Source: Epichloe hybrida
Taxonomy: Eukaryota; Ascomycota; Sordariomycetes; Hypocreales; Clavicipitaceae
Reading direction: 5' to 3'
DNA length: 64,000 nt
NCBI GenBank assembly: GCA_019022495.1
Contig: JAFEKR010000006.1
Location: forward strand, 744,001 to 808,000
The position numbers were made by a program, and so were the translations under genes. Positions 58,619-64,000 of this stretch are shown here, in pieces. The notes under the pieces are model-generated. The model did no database searches, was not told the origin of the DNA, and saw only the letters and a program-made list of their open reading frames with translations. Position 1 is the first letter of the stretch, and each line of letters opens with the position of its first letter.

Positions 58619-59027
58619 AAAAAACTTCTTGGGAGCTTTGCAGGTTTCAAGATTGGCAGGGACGAGGAAGCTGTGCAGATTAGTCTTCAAGGGCCAATGA
58701 AGAACATTATTGGATATCGCAAGCGCGGCCCGGGGTGGTGAGTCTGGTGACTGCCACTCCACGCTGCCAGCTGGGGAGCTGGGGCAGAGACTGGATGACG
58801 TTGTCGGGAAAAGCTCAGCTGACTCCACCACGGGTTATTTGGTGCCGCCAAAGCACATGACCGCGTGTGCTGCCTGCTGCTAACACGCTTTCGGCGCGTC
58901 TCCCCACCAAGCCCATTAAACGCGTCACGTCACGTCTGTAATTATCTCGAGGCGTACGGAGTACGCAGTGGCAAAGGCGTGTGTGTGTCTCTTCACAATA
59001 GGCATTTACAGATGGGCACGCTTCATC
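58619..59027. promoter_or_regulatory. Divergent promoter, NDUFAF6 / RAD5
   Basis: 409 bp between divergent starts. Contains GCGTACGGAGTACGC at 58952-58966, 62 bp before the RAD5 ATG, and CACGTCACGT at 58925-58934 (CRE/E-box-like). Confidence 0.55.
58952..58966. repeat. Odd palindrome GCGTAC-GGA-GTACGC
   Basis: Six-base perfect arms around GGA. It includes a TACGGAGTA copy (58955-58963), the only one I found right next to a gene start. Confidence 0.8.
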
Positions 59028-62000
59028 ATGCAGATGGGTGCCGCGACTGAGCCCCCTTCCAAGAAGCGGAGGTTTCTCCAGGATCCCGACGAGGCTTCAT
59101 CCGATCCTGTCCATTTCAGCCCGCGAGGCAGTGATTCGCCTGCATCTGGCGTGCAATCGCTCAAGGACGACGACAATGACCAGCCGCACCAAGACACACG
59201 CATTGCTCTTGCTGAACTCGATGACAATGGCGCAAACAATCTCGGCAAGCCAAAAACTCCACGTGAGACGCCATCAGAGCCCCCCGTGAGTTTTGACAAG
59301 GACATGTTTGAGAGCTTCATTGGCGACAAGATCAGCAACGAGGTGCTCAACATTATCCGGGATATATGCGGCAACAATCTGGAGAGAGCTGTCAACATGT
59401 ACTTCGACGGCACGTACAAAAAGCTTTCATCTAAGAAGACTTTCGGGCCTCTCAGTCAACGGCCACCGCCGCCTGCTGCATCCTCGAATGGACAACAAAC
59501 ATCTCCCGCTTCGACAACTCCCCGAGGCAGTATGCCGCAAAGACGATACATAGGCGCCTTTGGTGTGGAAGGCTGGGTCACTCGCAGTGGGACGAACTTA
59601 TTGAAGCACGGCGACATCGTTAAAATCGAGCGTCAAAAGATACAGCCACCGCCACCTCCAAGGGCGAAAGCCAAACCTGGCGTTCCCAGCACGCCCACAA
59701 GACAAAATACTGCTGCTTCTAGAAGAGTTGATGTTATCGTCCGATTCTCTACTCAGTCTGGGACAGAGATCGGTCGCTTGGCCAAGGATACCGCCAACTG
59801 GGTGTCAACCCTACTTGACCAGAACGTTTGTTACCTGGAGGGAACTTGTGTTTACGCTCCCGAGCGACTACGAACCAATGATACCGTGTTCCTGCAGCTG
59901 AGATGCTCATTACTGAACTCTGCTTTTGACAATCGAAAGTTCAAGCTGGCAGATGACCGATCAACCACCATCTTTGAACAGAGTGAAAGCACAGATGAGA
60001 AAGAGTTGAGGCTACGTCAGGTAGCATTAGTCAGATTGTTTCAGGAAATCAATCTCCAGCCTACCAGGGCCAATGTGGCCGCGCAGGATGGACGAAAAGG
60101 GCTCCTTCAAGTGGCCGAAATGGAGGAACAAAAACAAGGAGAGGCCAAGAAAGTGGTCAACTCTGCTGCTAAAGAATCTGGCTCCCCACCAAATTCATCA
60201 GACGCGGAAGAAGGTGGAGAACTAGAGCAGGATCAGCTGGATGCTTTGTACAAGAAGGCGCAATGCTTCGATTTTGACACCCCGGAAGCCGAACCAGCCG
60301 ACACCTTTGATATGACGTTGCGACCCTATCAAAAGCAGTCACTCTATTGGATGATGGCAAAAGAAAAAGACGAGAGAAGTAATCGCGAGCCATCCATGCA
60401 TCCCCTTTGGGAGGAGTACCAGTGGCCCACTCACGACGTGGACGACAAAGAGTTACCCGAAGTGCGAGGCCAGGCCAAGTTTTATGTAAATCCTTACTCC
60501 GGTGACTTGTCTCTTGATTTTCCAGTACAGGAGCAGCATTGCCTTGGTGGGGTTCTCGCTGATGAAATGGGTTTGGGCAAGACTATACAGATGCTCAGCC
60601 TTGTTCATTCCCATCGATCAGAAACCGCTCGTGAACTTCGACTCTCCAGTGGAGGTATCTCGACTGTCAATGAACTGGCTCGCTTGGGGGGAAACTCACC
60701 TGGGACATCGGCTGCATTATGCACAACTTTGGTCGTGGCCCCCATGTCACTGTTGGCACAATGGCAGAGCGAGGCCGAAAAGGCTTCAAAGCGAGGCAGC
60801 ATGAAGATTGAGCTTTACTATGGCAATGACAAGACCAACAATCTGCAGGCACTCTGCAGCAGTTCCACCAACGCATCTGCAGCCCCAGATCTAGTCATTA
60901 CTAGCTATGGCGTTGTGCTGTCCGAGTTCACATCGCTGGTGGCCAAGAATGGCGACAAGTCGTTTCACAACGGTCTCTTCTCCTTGAAGTTTTTCCGCGT
61001 CATTCTCGATGAGGCTCATCACATCAAGAACCGGGGCGCCAAAACTGCTCGGGCGTGCTACGAGATCTCTGCAAACCACAGGTGGGTGTTGACGGGCACA
61101 CCAATTGTGAACAAACTAGAAGATTTGTTCAGCTTGGTCCGATTCCTTGGCGTAGAGCCCTGGAACAACTTCTCCTTTTGGAAAACATTCATCACAGTTC
61201 CATTTGAGTCTGGTGACTTTGTGCGCGCCTTGGATGTTGTCCAGACCGTGTTAGAGCCGCTAGTCATGCGAAGAACAAAGGATATGAAGACCCCTAGCGG
61301 CCAACCGCTCGTTACGCTGCCACCGAAGCAGATTGACATTGTAGAGGTGGAACTGTCAAAGCCCGAGCGGGACATTTACGACTACATCTTCAACAAGGCA
61401 AAGCGCACCTTCTCCAAAAATGTCGAGGCTGGAACGGTGATGAAGGCTTTCACCACCATTTTTGCCCAGATTCTGCGCTTGCGGCAAACATGTTGTCACC
61501 CCATTCTCGTTCGAAACCGTGACATTGTGGCCGACGAGGTCGAGGCCGGCGCCGCAGCAGATGCAGCATCGGGCCTGGGCGACGACATGGACCTGGAGAC
61601 CCTGGTGGCACACTTCACAGCCACGACGGACGACGTAGCCAAGGAGAACCTGACGTACGGCGCCCATGCTCTCGAGGAGATTCGCAACGAAGCCGAAAAA
61701 GAGTGTCCCCTGTGCTTCGATGAGCCCATGAACGACCAGACCGTCACCGGCTGCTGGCACTCGGCATGCAAGAAGTGCCTACTAGACTTTATGAAACACC
61801 AAGGCGATCGAGGCGTAGTGCCGCGCTGTTTCAACTGTCGAGAGCCGCTCAATCAGCGGGATTTGTTCGAGGTAGTCAAGCACGACGATGAGACGGACGC
61901 CGGCTCCTCCAAGCCTAGAATCAGTCTCCAGAGGCTCGGAGTCAATCACTCTTCGGCCAAGGTGACAGCCCTCATGTCCGAGGTTCGAGCTCTCCGCAAA

Positions 62001-62559
62001 CAGCACCCGCACATGAAATCCGTCGTCTTCTCGCAATTCACATCGTTTCTGTCCCTCATCGAGCCCGCCCTGACGCGCGCCAACGTCAAATTTCTCCGTC
62101 TCGACGGCACCATGCCACAAAAGGCCCGCGCAGCCGTCCTAGAGGAGTTCTCGGAGACGAAGGGCTTCACACTTCTTCTCATCAGTCTTCGCGCCGGCGG
62201 AGTCGGTCTGAACTTGACAAGCGCAGGACGAGTCTTCATGATGGATCCCTGGTGGAGTTTTGCCATTGAGGCGCAAGCCATCGATCGCGTGCACCGATTA
62301 GGTCAGGAGGACAGCGTCGTTGTGAAGAGGTTCATTGTCAAAGGGAGCGTGGAGGAGAGAATGCTGAGGATACAAGATCGGAAGAAGTTCATGTGAGTTT
62401 TGCAATGGTTCCTCCTTTCCTCATTCGCTATGGACAACCGCCTTTTGTATTGTATTTGCGAGACACTAATCGTGGTTCAGCGCGACTTCCCTGGGAATGA
62501 TGAATGACGAGGAAAAGAAATTACAGCGCATCGAAGACATCAAAGAGCTACTCAGTTGA
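59028..62559 (+). CDS. RAD5: Rad5-type helicase and ubiquitin ligase (HIRAN-SNF2-RING)
   Basis: Predicted 1147 aa, two exons (59028-62392 and 62481-62559; intron 88 nt). The start is ATG 59028 (M-Q-M-G-A); ATG 59034 is possible, and the frame upstream opens from GTG only. HIRAN domain about 171-300 (Y-I-G-A-F-G-V-E-G-W-V). SNF2 ATPase: D-E-M-G-L-G-K-T at about 512-519 and D-E-A-H at about 661-664. RING finger inside the helicase near 893-936 (C-P-L-C, then C-W-H-S-A-C-K-K-C and C-F-N-C). Helicase C follows, ending K-E-L-L-S. This is the Rad5/HLTF order. It polyubiquitinates PCNA with Ubc13-Mms2 and reverses stalled forks in the nucleus. In this window it lies near ELG1 and DPB11. Length is normal. 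Confidence 0.95.
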
Positions 62560-62887
62560 AGCATAATCACAGTAGCTAGCTATTGTATCATTAGTCACCG
62601 AGTGGTCATTTACCTTGGGGAGCATTTGTTGGCGCTTCTTGCGGACCATGTTGTGTGTGACGTGCTACTATAGAGATGGTGTGGGTGCTATGGATGAGCT
62701 ACGAGACGGAACAGGAAGCACACATTATTACCACGACATTTCATCGATTGGGTCTCTCTATTTACTGGAAATATAGGGAAAGGGTTAATTTTTTCTCGTA
62801 TCTAACTTTAGTCATCTAAGATCCAGATCTTATCATTTCTCTTCACTTTGTAAGGGGGGTATTATTTTGTATCCATGCCGCGTAAGT
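62560..62887. other. Convergent intergenic, RAD5 / aldo-keto reductase
   Basis: 328 bp of AT-leaning 3' flank for both genes. Nothing else seen. Confidence 0.5.
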
Positions 62888-64000
62888 TTACTTGATGAGG
62901 ACCTGCGCCTTGGCATCCTTCTCCTTTTCGTCACCAAAGACATTAATGTTCCATGAGGGGTTATCTACATGTTGTTAGCACGAGGTTGCTGTGAACCATG
63001 GCCCAAAGAAGGTGGTGGGAGGGGTGGAGACGTACAAGTCTTGGGGATGTTGAAGCGCTGAGGAGTCTCGCCAAGCTTGTTGAGGTCCTGGACTGCCTGG
63101 TCGTCGAGCTCAACCTCCTGGAAGTTCTCACGGATGCGAGAGGGGGTCACAGATTTGGGGATGACAGTGTGGTTGCCGAGAACGGACCAGGCAATGATGA
63201 CTTGAGCGGCGGTGACGGTCTTGCCCTGGGCGGCTCCGAGACGGTCGGCAATGGCCTTGACCTCGGGGGTGTTGACGAGCAGAGGAACGTTCCAGCTGTT
63301 GTTGCCGAAGGCAGAGTAGGCTGTGACGATGATGTTCTTCTTGGCGCAGTAGTCAACCAGGGTGGGGTTGGGCAGGCGAGGGTGGCGCTCGATCTGGTTG
63401 ACGGCGGGGACGACGCCAGTGGCAGCGATGACGCCTTCGAGCTGTTTCAATTGCGGACTTGTCAGTGAATGGGATGTTTTTCTTTTTTAGGAGGAGTTCA
63501 ATTGTGTCCAAGTTACACGTACATGCTCAATGCTGAAGTTGGAGACACCGACAGAGCGGGTTTTGGACTTGGGGAGCTCTGTGACAGCTGTAGGGGTACA
63601 AAGAAGATGTGTTAGTTGACTGATGTGTAGGAGGAAGTCTTGACATGATTGTTGTAAACCCACCCTTCCAGGTCTGGGCAATGGTGACGCCACGGTTGAG
63701 TTCAACCTCACTGCCGTCGGCAACCTTGGGGAACATGTCGTCGCCAGACTTGAACGCAACGGGCCAGTGGATGAGGTAGAGCTAAGCCAGGGGGAGGTCA
63801 GAAGTCGTGGTAGGTTGGAAGGAGCGGGCATAAGATGGGAGCGTAATCCGTACATCGAGGTAGTCGAGCTGCAGCTCGGCCAGGGTGTCATCAAGAGCAG
63901 CCTCGACATCCTGTGGGGCGTGCTTGTTATTCCACAGCTTGGAGGTGATGAAGATGTCCTCTCGCTTCAGGCCGGGAACATCAGCGAGTGCGCGCTTGAT
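62888..64000 (-). CDS. Aldo/keto reductase, glycerol dehydrogenase-like (partial, 5' end outside window)
   Basis: Five exons are visible: 64000-63854, 63781-63664, 63587-63523, 63441-63036 and 62964-62888, with introns of 71-81 nt. They give 270 codons with the stop at 62888; the first about 50 residues, including the catalytic Asp and Tyr, lie beyond the right edge. Visible catalytic residues are the Lys in I-T-S-K-L-W-N and the His in Y-L-I-H-W-P. Cofactor-end motifs I-P-K-S and the substrate loop G-V-S-N-F-S are present. The best match in style is the GCY1/Gld group of NADP-dependent glycerol or aldehyde reductases (AKR3-like). Substrate preference cannot be decided from sequence. The first visible intron begins GTACGGATTACG, like the dispersed repeat. 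Confidence 0.88.

Noticed and set aside
62998..63468. 156-codon plus-strand frame
   Set aside because: Exact antisense of the aldo/keto reductase exon, a mirror of its codon bias.

Overview
The window reads as a nuclear segment of a filamentous ascomycete. Fifteen protein genes can be supported. Most carry short GT-AG introns of about 50-130 nt with TACTAAC-like branch sites, intergenic DNA is long, and the left end is a transposon graveyard with the one-sided base changes left by repeat-induced point mutation (RIP). Protein families and style point to Pezizomycotina, most likely Sordariomycetes and perhaps Hypocreales. That placement is inference; no marker gene fixes the species.

Layout. 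1 to about 7,190: AT-rich, stop-riddled transposon remains; a Ty3/Gypsy pol region is still legible at about 420-2,900. 7.2-9.3 kb: intergenic. 9.3-15.3 kb: a GTPBP1-type translational GTPase (-), LSM3 (-, three small exons) and a mitochondrial ATP13/AEP2-like expression factor (+). 15.8-27.3 kb: a DUF8035-type protein (-), UTP8 (-) and ELG1/ATAD5 (+). 27.3-35.7 kb: an 8 kb gene-free stretch packed with a short TACGGAGTA repeat. 35.7-40.5 kb: a Clg1/Pho80-type cyclin (+) and the chitin synthase chaperone CHS7 (+). 40.5-46.5 kb: a second gene-poor stretch holding a 443-bp candidate MITE and several minisatellites. 46.5-64 kb: a dense block with a DUF3716-like gene (+), DPB11/TopBP1 (-), DCN1 (+), mitochondrial bS6m (-), NDUFAF6 (-), RAD5 (+) and an aldo/keto reductase (-) cut by the right edge.

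How the genes relate. Most are housekeeping genes: ribosome biogenesis (UTP8), RNA processing (LSM3), translation (GTPBP1-like, bS6m), mitochondrial assembly (ATP13-like, NDUFAF6), cullin neddylation (DCN1) and cell wall (CHS7). Three act in replication and replication stress (ELG1, DPB11, RAD5). There is no biosynthetic cluster, CRISPR array or obvious immune locus. Several pairs are divergent and share promoters of 0.4-0.6 kb: LSM3/ATP13-like, UTP8/ELG1, DPB11/DCN1 and NDUFAF6/RAD5.

The least explained signals are non-coding. The 9-mer TACGGAGTA (or its complement) occurs 17 times by my hand count against about 0.5 expected, 13 of them within 29.7-34.3 kb, and it often forms perfect palindromes. 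The other is the 443-bp element with 28-bp terminal inverted repeats at 42,419-42,861.
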